From Aplidium turbinatum (taxonomy: Eukaryota > Chordata > Ascidiacea > Aplousobranchia > Polyclinidae), in NCBI GenBank assembly GCA_918807975.1, contig OU964931.1, positions 11,170,251 through 11,234,250 on the forward strand: a stretch of DNA of 64,000 nucleotides. The letters are read 5' to 3'. The number at the start of each line of letters is the position of its first letter. The stretch's first letter is position 1. The notes beneath the pieces were generated by a model. It ran no database searches. It worked only from the letters and a program-made list of their open reading frames with translations, and was not told the DNA's origin. This document shows positions 33,642 through 45,660 of this stretch, in pieces. The position numbers and the translations under genes are program-made.

Positions 33642-34261
33642 GACACCAAATCCACTTTGTGAAAAGAAATACGCTTGATGCTTGGAAGCTATTTCGCTCG
33701 AAATGGCATGGGAACAGATCAGAGCTTCAAATTTGAAAGCAGTCGCATGAAAAAAATGTCCTTTCTCTTTTGTTGTAACTTGTGGGGCGCTATCTTTTTC
33801 TATGTCGTTTTGTTGTTTATGTTTTACCCACAAGCAAAGAAATTTACTAGAGCTTGTGAAGGTGAAAATATTGATTGCAAATTTATCGCTAACTTGGTTA
33901 TACAATGTCACTTAGAACACAATTTACTGTAAGCTAAATTATGTTTTTTAATTCAACATTTTAAAAATTCAACATTTCATTTAAGAAAATGTTCTTAGTA
34001 GGCTAATTTCTCCATGCGTTAGCAAGATTCACTTTATCGTATATTTTTGTGTCGCATCCAGGCTTACGTCCTGTGTCGAATATTTAAATTAAGTGGATTA
34101 AGAGGTAAGGAAGCCAGTGTTTGTGTCAGCTTTGACATGCCTGAAGTGTCCTGCCAAAAACCAAGGCGTGGTGGTAAATTTATAAGTAGCGAAACTAAGC
34201 TAAGCACTTTGATTTTAACTAAAATGACAAGATTACCAGTAGTAGGCTGCTAGTGTGGCCA
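33642..34261. other. upstream region of trefoil/TSP1 gene
   Basis: Contains the probable promoter of the secreted trefoil/TSP1 gene. No TATA box could be fixed. A plus-strand open frame (33675-33932) has one hydrophobic stretch but no family match, and was not called. Confidence 0.4.
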
Positions 34262-34420
34262 GGTCCTTTTCCAAATTCCAGTGAAGATGCGGTGGAGTGG
34301 AACTTCGGCAGCACTACACCACTGCCAAAGACAGAGCGATATAATCTTAACGGTGTCGGACTAACGCTTTTTAAAGTATTACTACAGAGCTCTCATCACT
34401 CGGCTACGCAAGCGAGTTAG
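34262..34420 (-). repeat. tRNA-derived SINE copy (family 2-like head)
   Basis: On the minus strand, TGCGTAGCCGAGTGATGAGA is a good A-box-like head and GCGTTAGTCCGACACC a B-box-like segment about 35 bases later. The body that follows differs from family 2 elsewhere, so it may be a separate subfamily. Confidence 0.6.
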
Positions 34421-36118
34421 ATGTAATTACAAGCTTTCACTTTAACTTGAAAATTTCCATTACTGTAAAGATATATGATGATAATTTTCTTTAACTGACG
34501 TTTGAACTTTTAGTTGCATCATTGAATCGATAAAACGTGAATTACGACTGATGCAAAATAAAATAAGCCCGATCGTAAAGACCTGGTATAACCGGCCTGT
34601 CGCACCCGACATATGCGGGGTGCAATGTGAGAAGACGGGTGACTTGCACACGGGAATGTTTGGTTTACCAGCTAAGGACGCAGAGCCAGGGCTGGAAAGA
34701 TGTGGTGCCTGTGGTGAGGAAAGAATTGGTGGCCGAAATTCTGATTGATAAGGCCCAATCCAAAAATTAAAATTTAAGCTTAATTAAAACTTTTCTCATA
34801 GAAGCAAGTTTCAATTTATTTTATTGTAGTAGTACTAGGCCTAAACTGCAGCTGCAACATGAACAAAATTAAAGCATTAAGCTTTGAAGAAGGCTGTATG
34901 GTAATTTGTAAATTGTTGTAGGCTACACAATTTTTATTGAAATACCATTCCAACCAATTATAATTATTCTTTCGCAACAACAATTTCTTACCATTAAAGA
35001 AAAAAAAATCATATTTTCGCTTGAGGGAGCTACAGCGCCATATATATACATGCAAGCAAATCAGCTTACACGTTTTATGTTGATTTCTAGATTTTTCTTA
35101 ATTTTATGCACTTAAACGTTAAATCAATGTAAAATAAGGTGATTTGATACGTGAGTTAACCCTTTGCTTTTCAACGTTTTTTTGGAAGTTAACTGCTCAA
35201 GGGGGGGCCGTTTTTGGATCAAATTCAATCAGCTGTTACGTGTTATCCGCTGATGCTATTTCAACAGAAGTTGCACTGGTGTGAAAGCAAATCATTTGTC
35301 TATAAGTTTGAAAAGTCATTATTTTAAAATTTTATATGTTAAACTTGATATTTCAATTTTTGCAAAGGTACCCAAAAACGACAATTTTGATTTAACTTGC
35401 CGCTATTTAATTACCGTGCTAATCCGATTTCATGCAAACTTCTAAATAACAAAGAGCTCGATCGAACGCACGAAGTGTGTGTGCGGTGTGCCGAATCATT
35501 GCGTTGATTAGAATTTACGACTTGCGAGCAAATCTTATTGTAAGCTACTCACTGATTCTAAAATAGTTACAATCAGAGTAACATTGTTACACGAATTTGA
35601 AAAAAAATCAAAACTGCGTTTGTTGTCTTACATTTTTATCCTAAACTAATGCATTCCGAAACTCATGGCTAGCTTCTAGTTTTATGGAACCAAATTTTTC
35701 ATAAGTAACAGGCTAACAGCTTAGCCTGCTTGAATAGCTGTTTACATCTTCGTTTGTGTATTTTAGGTCTACAATTGAGTTCGTAGTATGAATATTTTTA
35801 GTAGAGAGAAGACAATTGAACATGTGGTTGAAATTATCTGAAATTTCTAAGTTCAAATTAGGTGCTTTTGAAATTGTGGATTTGTGTCAAGTCGCATCAC
35901 AAATATCATGCAGGCCACATCATAAGTCATTTCGCTTACGGGTGTTTATAAACATGACTCATAAATTACATCCACAAAAAATACAGCATTTACATCAACA
36001 AAGCTAAGTTGGAAGCTCACTTTTTATTGAAGATTGTGTCAATCAATTTTAGTCCGCCAGCGTCGTAATAATGCAACAGCGAATTGAGGAACATGCGTAA
36101 CAAAGGAAATGTGAAATA

Positions 36119-36198
36119 ACCCACAGTCAGCAAATCTACATAAATTTAACGTTTACAAATGTTGAATCAATGTAAAAGGACTGGATTGCTGACTGGGT
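36119..36198. repeat. short palindrome family copy
   Basis: ACCCACAGTCAGCAAATCTA ... AATGTTGAATCAATGTAAAA ... GATTGCTGACTGGGT. Complementary halves with the shared GTTGAATCAATGTAA core; ends are AGTCAGCAA rather than AGACAGCAAA. Confidence 0.75.
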
Positions 36199-37439
36199 CC
36201 TTATTGTTTGAAGCACTAAAAATACGCGTAAAAGCGACAACATCAGCAAGGCAGTGATTATGTTTCTGGCCAAAAAACAAAATAACTTTTGACTTCAAAG
36301 ATAAACATGATTATAACAAAGCTTCAAAGTTTGTCGTAAAAATTTTTACAGAGATACAATAAACATAATCATTTTGTGCCAGATTGTGAGAAGATTTCCT
36401 AGATTCTTTCCAACCATTTGCAGGATTGCAAATTATTTTCCATAACTTTATATTGCTAAAAAATGGCTTCTTTGTTGAAACAACGTGGCTACAGTTTTAT
36501 AAAAAATTCTTAGGCCTACTACATTGAAGTAATGAAATTTTTTTTGTGATTTTGCTGATGACGTTTTACAATATCCGAGAAGTAAAAAATAATAATGATG
36601 AATTATTTTACAAAACCGTGGTTTGCAAGTGCTTCACAAAAAATTGTTGGGGGAAAATTTACTATTAGACGTAAAACGTTTGTAAAAGAAAATTGTCGGT
36701 TTACGTATTTATAATGTTTATTGCGCTGTTATCGAATTATAAACTGCCTGTAGGCTATTGTCTACCTTTGTAGTTGCCGGCCAGCTTAGAGCAGCATGCA
36801 AACTAAGCGTTTATGGTATTTGCATCGTGTTATGATTCTCGAAATTTCCCACAAGGTCTTTATTTTTATCGTGATATTTTGTGCCTCTTCTGTCCTAAAC
36901 TTGAAGTTATTGTGCAGCACAATCCACATCGGTTTTTAGACTCAGTCTTCATTGAAAATATTTTGTGTGGTGCATCATTTCAAGTAGTGTCTTCCCCTAA
37001 ACTGTTACACAAATCGCCCAGAACCAGGTTGATTATTATGTATCTTACAGCAGTTGAGAGCCCGTTATTGTATGTGTGGAATTATTACTGTAGATGTCTG
37101 ACTAAATTCATGCCAAAGTCGAGCAAATTCTGCTTTCGGGATCCTTGCCGTTATTTACGGTATTTTTTGTTGATAAGTTTAGGCAGCATTTTTCCAAGAT
37201 AAATGAAGACATCGGTATTGTTCGTCACTTAGATTTAGTTTTCTCAGCATTGTTTATTCATTCTTTGATCCACTAGTTTGTCCCACTTTTGGTATAATCG
37301 GATCGTTTATAAATGGCGGGTCTTCACAATAGCCGGCCTCTTATACATTGGCGCAACGTATTCAGATGTTGAATCAGTGATGAAGAAAGCTGATTTGTTG
37401 TTTGTCTTATGTGACGCCTAACTTTATGCCTCGTCTGCA

Positions 37440-37525
37440 GTACAAAATATTTTGTAATGTACATTGTGTACATTGTACATTTTGTTTGTAGGTCTACATT
37501 ACAAAATATTTTGTAATGTAGATGA
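37440..37525. repeat. AT-rich local palindromes
   Basis: ACAAAATATTTTGTAATGTA occurs twice (about 37442 and 37500). Each copy is self-complementary and they are separated by a GTACATTGTGTACATTGTAC stretch. A cruciform-prone site inside the piggyBac-like element. Confidence 0.75.
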
Positions 37526-38402
37526 GGCATTATCATCTTTATTTTGCGCTCTTTGGAACAAAACACAGTGCACTGTGAAACAAAAATACAGGACATAACA
37601 ACAAGTAGGCGACATAAAGCATTGAAGGGACGCCATCGAGTTAGCTGATACGTGTAAATGGAGCCTATCTCATAATTTTGAGTGTATCTCACAATTACTG
37701 TTTGCAAAAACGCTATTTCTCCGGCTTCTCCCAAAAGCATTTGCAGTGATACATTTCCTCAATTGCAAGTTTTGTCAATGAGAGCATTTCCATAGAACGT
37801 TTATTTCGAAACCAGGTTTTCGTGTCTTTATCCAAGAGAAGATTTCTTATTGTAACGTTTTTTATTCGTCAATGAATATTATCTGCTTGAAACAACTGTT
37901 TTGAATAGTTTGTGGCCTCCATAGCCTACTATTTTGATCGTGGATTGCTATTCTTCTTTGTAGAGCTGATAACGCAAAAAACGTTTGCTATTATTGTTTC
38001 TAATTAACAGCTTTACGATCACTGGCTTTTCTTTGTAGCATAAGAAATAACGCGCTTTGTATTATTGAGGTCATACCAAACAAAGGAAAGCAAGAGGATG
38101 CTTCTCTCTGCTCGCGCATATCGATGCACGAAGCAATTATGAGCTTATGGCTTGTCATCGCAATGTAATCCATTTCACGCTTTGCTGGAAGTGAGCTAGA
38201 AATAGCAAAAATTCACCAAAATCTTGAATTTACAAGAAAACTACACAACTTTTAGCATCAAATTTAATATCATCAGATCCGCCTGGCAATTTTAGGAAAA
38301 GTCAAGAAAAACCAAGTGCATGGCGTTACTGTGCTTCAAATAATTAAAGGAAATATGAGGGGGGGGCCAAATCTGGCCTCCCTTTGAGGAGCAAAGTGTT
38401 AA

Positions 38403-39404
38403 AGACTTTAATTGACTAAATAGCAAAGTGACTGTTCATTAACTCAACATTCAATGGGGCTACAGTTCGCATACGTCGCCTACAGCACAATAGTCTGTTA
38501 CTTTGGTGTATTTACTGAAAAAACTATTCAAAAAGAATCACTTCTAGTCATGCCCGAACTGCTACTACTTTTCATCAATGGGGCCATCAAAGCACACCAA
38601 TTTGTTCAAATTGTGAAAACAAGCAGCCACACTGTTGATCGTTTTATTTTAGACTGACCATGGACTGCACATTGCACAACTCGGTGGTTTTAGCACAATT
38701 TACCAATGCGGAAATACATAAACTGGCTAAAACTAAAAGACAGAGAGTGTGAAAATGCCACACTAAACTGCTTCTTTTGCATCGCGTATTACATGACCTA
38801 GCCCAGAGCATGACATAAGCTCATGCTTTATTGTTAACCTCAGCCAAGTCTCGTGCACAACATTTTGATTCCAAGTCGGCACTCGAGCAAATATTGCATT
38901 ATTTTTTCCTGCTGGTGATTGCAAATAGTGGTGCCCAAGTTCTAAGTATAATCACTTAGCCCTTCACTAACGTTTTGTATCTGCTGATATCAGTTGTCAG
39001 ATTGTTGGAGTATCACCAGTGTTGCCATGGCTCATCTGCACCCAAAGGATAGTTGTTCTCAAGGAAAATTCCTTGTCAGTTGAATTCGCTGCAAGCTTTT
39101 TTTGTCATTGACTTGTTTTACATAAAGGTAAACCAACTATTGTCAACTTTCACCAAAAGACCTCTACTCTTTCTGTTGGTGACAACACTGCACAGGCTTG
39201 ACAGACTATCCAACTAAATTTGCGTTAAAAAGAATGAGTCGTCAAAACTTCTCTAGCTTTGGTGTCTTGTATTCCGAGTGGACCGTGATCGCCACCAATT
39301 GGGAACTTCAATGGACAAACTCGTCCGTATCCTACCTACATAAAGTCTTGAGCATCTGCAGAAAATCTTCACTGGGTTGCGTTTTTGTTTTAGGGTTAGG
39401 TGAT
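38403..39404. other. no gene recognised
   Basis: Only short open frames without signatures. No RNA gene was recognised. Confidence 0.35.
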
Positions 39405-39500
39405 TAAAAATTCAGATTAAGTAGACGGGAAGACTGGGAAGCCAATCTTCGTGTCCACATTCAAACATGCCTGTGTCTTTCCGAAGACACATGCTTAGTA
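39405..39500 (-). repeat. SINE family 2 body fragment
   Basis: AAGTAGACGGGAAGACTGGG ... CAATCTTCGTGTCCACATTC and CAAACATGCCTGTGTCTT match the body at 14815-14885. The head region is not preserved. Confidence 0.7.
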
Positions 39501-40263
39501 GCGTTGACAGGAGGGTTCAGAGAGTACTTTTGGTCCCGAGCCCGGAGTAATTTTAGCGGCCCGTAAGCTTTCCAGGCGGACCAAAAACTTGATGAAGCCA
39601 GCGCGTGTTCTTTGGATATAACACATTTTTCTTAAAATTGTCTTGGTTTGGTGACCGGGAATCTCATTGGAACCGGGCCCAAATTATCCTACCAACGGCT
39701 CCTGCACATGCTCTTGGACAGTGTTGAATCAGCATCGAACCAGGGCTTCTACCAGTCAGCTTTGCAGCCAAATCGCCCGCGGTGATTCAACAGTAATAAC
39801 AACGTCCTCTATTGACTCCCCTGTTTGGGAAACTGAGGTTGTTATGGTTTAATATCTCACTTTAATGTCAATCGGCGCTTAAAACATGTGTGTTGTTTTG
39901 AAATTTTTTTTAACCAAACTAGAATTTATGTTAATTGCAGCAAACAGACAAAGCTAAAGTTGTTCAGGCTACTCTGCCAATTTCAGTTTTGTGTTATTTC
40001 TATCTTCTAAATATCTGGAATAATAATAATGACTAAATGAAATGTCATTGGGCATACGTGACGTTCGTGGACGTCGTGTCAACAACAACTCATTTGTGAT
40101 ATTTATCCTTTGGATACGTTGAATCTGCATTAATAGTAGACTTTTTGTTTCACCATCGTAATGTTTGGGATAAGAAGCTTGAGACGCAGCAACTAAATGA
40201 AATGTTAATGATATCAGTCTGAAAACAGTTTATTTTTGTATCAAAATTCTTCTTCCTTTTAGT

Positions 40264-41033
40264 CAGTGGCGTAGCTAGGGAATGTGCCGCCCGGGGCGGA
40301 TTCAAATTTTGCCGCCCCTTCAAGAAAGAGCATGTGAAAATGAAATTTTTTTTATTTGACTTAAAGTGGAATTATTGTATGTTTTGAACCAGTAGTGTAG
40401 CCAGTGATTTTGAAATGGGAGGTTTTGACAGCCGGCGGGCGAAGCCCGACGGCGTCTTCACTTTACGGACGACGACACTCAACGGCGGGGGGTCTGGGGG
40501 GCCTCCCCCAGAAAATTTTGAAAAATTGCTTTGGATTTGGTGCATTCTGAGAGCATTTTCAACAAAAATGTGGGCATAAATATTCCTGTAAAATGGTGCT
40601 GTCCGGTGGCATAGCAAAAGGATAAGATCATATTTTCTTGGGAATTTTTCGGTAGCTTAGATAAGTCTCTATGTTTTCTTGTTGCTAATTCCTGGCTGAG
40701 ATATTTGAATGTTTGGTATTGGTAAAACTCGCTCTTTTAATGGAGTTTCATTTAAAATTAGGTAAACTTTGTTTTAGAGACATAGAGAGTGAAAGCATCA
40801 TTCTCAATATCATGACGTCACATGCGTGACAAAGGGGGGGTTATAACCCCCAAACCCCTCCTCCCCCTTGGCTACGCCACTGTTTTGAACGTTGCCATTC
40901 TGTTTGCTTTTATTTTTCGTGTACTTTTGCATTATCAACAAAAAAAACAAAACGTCTTGTCTGAAAGTGCCGCCCCCCAGACGTGCCGCCCGGGGCGGTC
41001 CGCCCCCCCCGCCCCCCCCTAGCTACGCCACTG
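40264..41033. mobile_element. hAT element, host of a nested hAT, 8-bp target duplication
   Basis: Ends CAGTGGCGTAGCTAGGG and CCCTAGCTACGCCACTG. The exact duplication CTTTTAGT lies at 40256-40263 and 41034-41041. CCGCCCGGGGCGG palindromes lie near both ends. Removing the inner element leaves only about 270 bp. Non-coding. Confidence 0.95.
40390..40882. mobile_element. hAT element nested in another hAT, 8-bp target duplication
   Basis: Ends CAGTAGTGTAGCCAGTG and CTTGGCTACGCCACTG. The exact duplication TTTTGAAC lies at 40382-40389 and 40883-40890. It shares GGGCGAAGCCCGACGGCGTC and about 190 further bases with the truncated copy at 18248-18551. Its termini resemble those of its host, so both probably use related transposases. 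Confidence 0.95.
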
Positions 41034-41041
41034 CTTTTAGT

Positions 41042-42282
41042 TTACAACATTTTATCACCATCGAGAACTTTATTCCAATGGCAGACAATTTCTACAATTT
41101 GCACTGGCGTCAAAACACAACCTCGTTGATAAAATGTACCTTTTGTGAAAAGCGAGTTGTTGATGTCTCAAATTCTAGAAATATACTACAAATCTGCCCA
41201 ACTTAGTCAATTACGCAATGTTTCTTCCGTTTGATCGCGTCATATAGCGTACGTACCTCAGACCCAAAATAACAAGGTGCAAATGAGCTTTGATTTGTTT
41301 GGTTGCTAAATATGTTTTTCTGTTTATGACACAAAAAGTAAATTTCCAAATAACGGTCACTGCTTTTTCCTGTCTGTTGAGCTATGGCTTAGCATCACGA
41401 CTAGATCTCGTTGATTAAAGTAAAGTTGTCACGTTTTGCATTATATGTAGATTGTAGATCGTTTGTAAGAGTGAAAACGGTTTCTGTTTACTATATGCAG
41501 CCTCATATAATTAAGTGTCAAGTCGTAGCTTAATTACACGCAACAAGTGGGTACTATGTAAAGCAACTGTTTGCAAAGACCACTAAAATAAACCATCTTT
41601 CTATCACATTAAAATGTAACAGGAAAGTATTGTCAGACGGAGTAGATTTTGACAACGCTTAGATGGTAGTTACTATTTGTAATTCACGGTACGTATATTA
41701 ATTTGCACCAGTAGAACGCATCATGTTATTTAACTAAATGCCTGGTGAACAGCCTCATTCAATTTTCACGGTACGTATGTTACGTACAAGTAAAGTCGGT
41801 AAACGGTGGGAAAGGTTGTTTCAGCTGAAAACACAAAGAGTCTAATTCGGTTAGGAATTTAGGCATAACAAAAGCAGAAAAACAAACATTGGAAAATGCT
41901 TCATGCTTTACTGAAAGATATCGTAGTTATGACTTTCTATGAGAGTTAGATTAACTCCAGTGTTATATTGCTGTACCGGATTTAGTTGCAAGTTGCCATT
42001 CGCTTGACTGCAGGAATCGATTACCAGAGCTCACCACTGGTCTGGGAAGTTAGCAACTTGAACCTACTACTACTGCAACTACTACAATCAAGGCTTTCAT
42101 GTTTATATTATTTTTCAGAAACCGTGTAAACGATTAAAATGACTAATACAAAGAGTCATCTTTTTCAAACAAAACAGTGCACTGCTTGCAAGACTGAGGG
42201 TTAAATCTTGAAAACAATTGCTTGAAATAATGCAAACAAACAAATCAAAAAACTTTGAATAAAAACAAATTACTCATATCCC
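41042..42282. other. no gene recognised; repeat fragment 41697-41771
   Basis: The only recognised item is a 75-bp piece at 41697-41771 that matches, in reverse, the segment 22200-22270 of the hAT element at 21968-22509 (including AATTGAATGAGG and TTCACCAGGCATT). Confidence 0.6.
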
Positions 42283-42367
42283 AGACAGTGAAATTCGTCT
42301 TTTCTACATTCTTTGATGCAACGTCTGCAGACGTTGAATCAATGTAACAATGACAGATTTTGCTGTC
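42283..42367. repeat. short palindrome family copy
   Basis: AGACAGTGAAATTCGTCTTT ... AACGTCTGCAGACGTTGAATC ... CAGATTTTGCTGTCT with complementary halves. It lies about 110 bp beyond the stop codon of the PH-domain gene. Confidence 0.85.
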
Positions 42368-42474
42368 TAAGATCACACAAATAATTTAATAAAATATCAG
42401 AAAAATGTGCTCATTCAGAAGTCTTTAAGAACACGTAAGATATAACAAGCAAAATAAACAAACAAAATGAGCTG

Positions 42475-43308
42475 TTACACTCGATCTTTTCCAACGGCGT
42501 AACATCGCAGTCTTATGCCAAGGCTGTTTAAACTACTTCTGCGGCCTTCTCGCATTTTTCTGCGAGAAGGAGATTTAAGGGAGTCCGAAGAATTTTCTTC
42601 TTCAATTGCATTGTCTTCGTGCTCAACTAAGGTGGGAAGAACACTCGATCCCGGAATATAATTCGTTTCTGACTGGGGGCTTACTTTTCCGTCAGAGACA
42701 GCCCTAAGAAACGTCACCCATTCGTCACGTTTTTGAACAGTAGATGCTCTTAAAGTGATAACACTAGTACTGTCAACGTCTTCGTGCTTGCATGGAAAAA
42801 TTCTAAATAAATGGTCGTCTTCACTGCTGTTGATAGTTTCTTCGTTTTTGTTTTCATGGCCACCTGGTCTGACGTCACAATTGACTAATTTCACGTATGC
42901 AGCTGGCTTGGAGTATTTTTTGTTGGAATCGAAAATCACGACGTATGGATTCACTGCTTTCGTATACACCGATACTTTCACCAAATGAGGATGTGATTTG
43001 ACATGTGTCTTGTTTATGAGGTTTGGACAGAATTGATTTGGAAGTGAAACGCTTGGCTTTTTACAAAACTCACTTCTTCTGTTTCGGCCACTCAAGCTGT
43101 GCCTTTCGGAGTTTCTTAAAATTGATAATCGGTTGTTAACACTTGGAGGAAAAGCTTCTGTTTTCGGAGAATTGATGTTGTGTTTGGTAATTCTATGATG
43201 ATGCAATGCGCTCAAATCGGAACACAATACCAAAAATTCGGTTTTTGCTTCCCCGGCGTAGTTTCCACTATGTCTATCAAAAGGATCGGACATTTCTATT
43301 GGTATCAT
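42475..43308 (-). CDS. PH-domain protein, single exon
   Basis: A 277-codon open frame; the ATG at 43308 is chosen because the frame upstream has no earlier ATG (it opens with TTG). Residues about 109-204 fit a pleckstrin-homology fold: a beta-rich start (VKVSVYTKAVNPYVVIFD), a mid part FRIFPCKHEDVD, and the C-terminal helix KRDEWVTFLRAV with the near-invariant Trp (W197). PH domains bind phosphoinositides or protein partners at membranes; the ligand is unknown here. The N-terminal 100 residues are polar and low-similarity. The tail has an acidic run (EHEDNAIEEEN) followed by basic SPSRRKMREGRRSS, a possible phosphorylation or nuclear-localisation site. I do not recognise an orthologue. An upstream exon cannot be excluded. 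Confidence 0.65.
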   Translation of the reverse strand: MIPIEMSDPFDRHSGNYAGEAKTEFLVLCSDLSALHHHRITKHNINSPKTEAFPPSVNNRLSILRNSERHSLSGRNRRSEFCKKPSVSLPNQFCPNLINKTHVKSHPHLVKVSVYTKAVNPYVVIFDSNKKYSKPAAYVKLVNCDVRPGGHENKNEETINSSEDDHLFRIFPCKHEDVDSTSVITLRASTVQKRDEWVTFLRAVSDGKVSPQSETNYIPGSSVLPTLVEHEDNAIEEENSSDSLKSPSRRKMREGRRSSLNSLGIRLRCYAVGKDRV

Positions 43309-43713
43309 TGTCAGACAATTCAATTCAACAAAAAGTTTTGAATTTGATCTTTAAATATCTGAAAAACATGAAACATAATTATCAGCTGTTTGCCGCCAGT
43401 ATTCAACCTTTTCTATTGCACATACTGTAGTATTCACTAAAAACGGTCTTTTTCAAACATAAGCTTTTAAAAAAAGTAAACACAACAGTTTTAACACTTT
43501 TGTGATGATACATGCCTAGGAAATATAAGTCAACAACTAATAATTATGTATTGCATTTTTACCCAAAGGATAGTTTGAACCAGAGTTTAAACATTTCTAG
43601 CTGTAGCCTACTGTGATGTAATATAGGCTAATACTTGCAGTAAGCGATTGAACGAGAGTGTGTATGCATTCTCGATGCTTGTAAATGCAAGATTGGGCTT
43701 TGAACGAATAGTA

Positions 43714-44064
43714 CTACAATTTCTGTCGAGCAAACTCGATCAACAAATTGCAATGGCACTTTGACAAGAAACCGAAACCGACATCACAAGCTTTTTCAAG
43801 TAAACTTTCCGGTAAACAAAATGCTTTGTAAAAACGAAATATAAAAATCTCTCCAGAACCTTTTGCAATTTTCACTTTCCCAGTTTTTACTATTTTGTTT
43901 CCGAGTATTTCAAAAATTAAATAAAACTCTATTGCTGTAGGGTAGGCTATGGGGCCTACAAAGTTCTTCATAAACAGCTTGACCTTAGGTCTTTCTCGTG
44001 TGAACCTTCTTCGCCACTCCACATGGCCTGTAGGTTTGCAGTAAGCACATGCTTCATGGCCCAT
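43714..44064 (-). CDS. hypothetical small protein (116 codons), uncertain
   Basis: Open frame from ATG starting MGHEACAYCKPTGHVEWRRR. It has four cysteines and mixed basic and hydrophobic composition, with no family that I recognise. It lies about 400 bp upstream of the PH-domain frame on the same strand and could be an upstream exon, a separate short gene or chance. No splice sites were established. Confidence 0.2.
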   Translation of the reverse strand: MGHEACAYCKPTGHVEWRRRFTRERPKVKLFMKNFVGPIAYPTAIEFYLIFEILGNKIVKTGKVKIAKGSGEIFIFRFYKAFCLPESLLEKACDVGFGFLSKCHCNLLIEFARQKL

Positions 44065-45559
44065 TGATTCATGGCCAATTGATTGATTTTCTTGCTTCTC
44101 TTTTGGTAGATCCGATTTTCAAACGGATAAACTGAATCTGAACTGAATCCCCGCGTGCCTACACAGAAAAATTATTTTTTTAACCGGGTGATTGGATGGG
44201 TGATTTTAGATACTTGAAACATACCGCTGTGTATTTTTGCAATGTTTTTTTTTTATCTTTTATTGCAATATACTGTCACTGTCCAATACAACATACGTAC
44301 AATAAGTACAGTCAGTACTGCACACATCGTATGGCCCAAACAATGACACAATTTTGTTAACGGGGTGTGGTTAAATCATAAGCTCTTTTAGAATACGGTA
44401 TTGTGTTCATTCTTTTCAAAGCAACCCAAATCACTCGCTACTGTACACATCTGCAAATAATTCTACCTTCATCGAACACAATTCGATTTCACCACCACCG
44501 ATAGAAATTCTTCAATAAAATTCTTATTCTAAGCTGCTTCCTATTATATTGCTTGCTCAACTACGTGAACGCGTCAAAATAAGAAAAATATATTGTGGAA
44601 CTGGAACAACATCAACTTGAGTTGAGATTTGAAGCAGGCCGCTTTTTTCTTCAGCTCTTTCAGTGACGTAACGAAAAAACTTTTTTCGCGCCAATGCTCT
44701 GAAGCGCTCTTTTGTTTCTCTCGGCAAGCATAGCTGATTTGTCTGCTTATCTCAATCAGACAAGTTAATGCCGTCTAAGTTTGTTTACACACACAGTTTT
44801 CTGCAAATGATCGACTGTGAGGACTAACAGGCACGCAGACACGTTTAAAGCTGCATAACACGGTCTTGTCTCTGACGAGATAATAACTTTTCAAACACAG
44901 GCAATTTTATGCAAGAGGTTTCTTGGAACTGACAGTTCTTAACTTTTTCCCCATCTGTTCAACTTCAGTGGTTGTGGACCTTTTCATTTTCCTTGTGATT
45001 GCTGTGTCCTTGCTATTGGTGATACAATAGTTTTTGTGTCGTAACAAGTTTTTTGCTGTTGTGTTGGGTTTGCATTCATCAGCACACGTTTATTTGCAGC
45101 GACAAAAATCTCTTCAAAGTTGCAACGAAAACAAATCACCTTCGTTTTAGAAAAAAACAAACCCATGGCAAAGAACTTTCGGTCGAAGTTATTTGCCATG
45201 TTTTTGTCATTTAAAAGTTCATAAGTCAAAGAAAGCATTCTGAAATATATTTTGTTGCAAACAGCCGTATCACCAGTTTACAGCATTCGTGACGTCATGA
45301 TTTGTTAAATCGTCGTTCCAAGAATGCGGATATTACGTCACGTTGATGAAACTTGCAAGCAAAAAAACAGGAAACTGCATGAGCGGTGCTCAAGCGCAAT
45401 CTTTGCAATTCAACGTCAAATTGATGTTTGAGAAATCTTGTTGTTCTCTTGCGGTGAAGCAAAGTTCAAGCTGTTTTGATGAGGATGTTTTTCTTCTGGT
45501 TGAGTTTTGGTTCTTTTTGTACCTTAAACTTATAAAACTAAGCAATAACTAAAAAAAAT
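44065..45559. other. no gene recognised
   Basis: AT-rich with scattered short frames (for example 44984-45238) that show no family signature. Possible promoter region for the minus-strand genes to the left. Confidence 0.35.
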
Positions 45560-45660
45560 TAGCTTACCTCAACATTAAGACCAAAACAATATAACCCGAA
45601 GATGTAACTCTAACGTTTTCGCCTTATTTGTAGCCTTCATCAAGAATTTAAGATTTATAC
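45560..45660 (-). repeat. Penelope-like element tail, solitary
   Basis: On the minus strand TTCTTGATGAAGGCTAC ... GGCGAAAACGTTAGAG. This CTGATGA-AGG ... CGAAAACGTT arrangement follows the endonuclease end of the two Penelope-like remnants at 59395 and 62337. No coding part is attached here. Confidence 0.5.

Larger units (their letters stand above)
35156..38402. mobile_element. piggyBac-like element (3.2 kb), non-coding or decayed
   Basis: Left border TTAACCCTTTGCTTTTC and right border GAGGAGCAAAGTGTTAA are inverted and both end in TTAA, the piggyBac target. Just inside, CTCAAGGGGGGGCC (left) and GGCCTCCCTTTGAG (right) form a second inverted repeat, as in the two-part piggyBac ends. No DDE transposase (DDE_Tnp_1_7) motif was recognised in any frame. 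The interior has a short palindrome (36119-36198) and a TTACAAAATATTTTGTAATGT repeat near 37445 and 37500. Confidence 0.55.

Noticed and set aside
33675-33932. Plus-strand frame with one hydrophobic segment
   Set aside because: No family match; it overlaps the 5' region of the trefoil/TSP1 gene on the opposite strand.
36813-37202. 129-codon plus-strand frame in the piggyBac-like element
   Set aside because: No piggyBac transposase motif or other domain could be seen.
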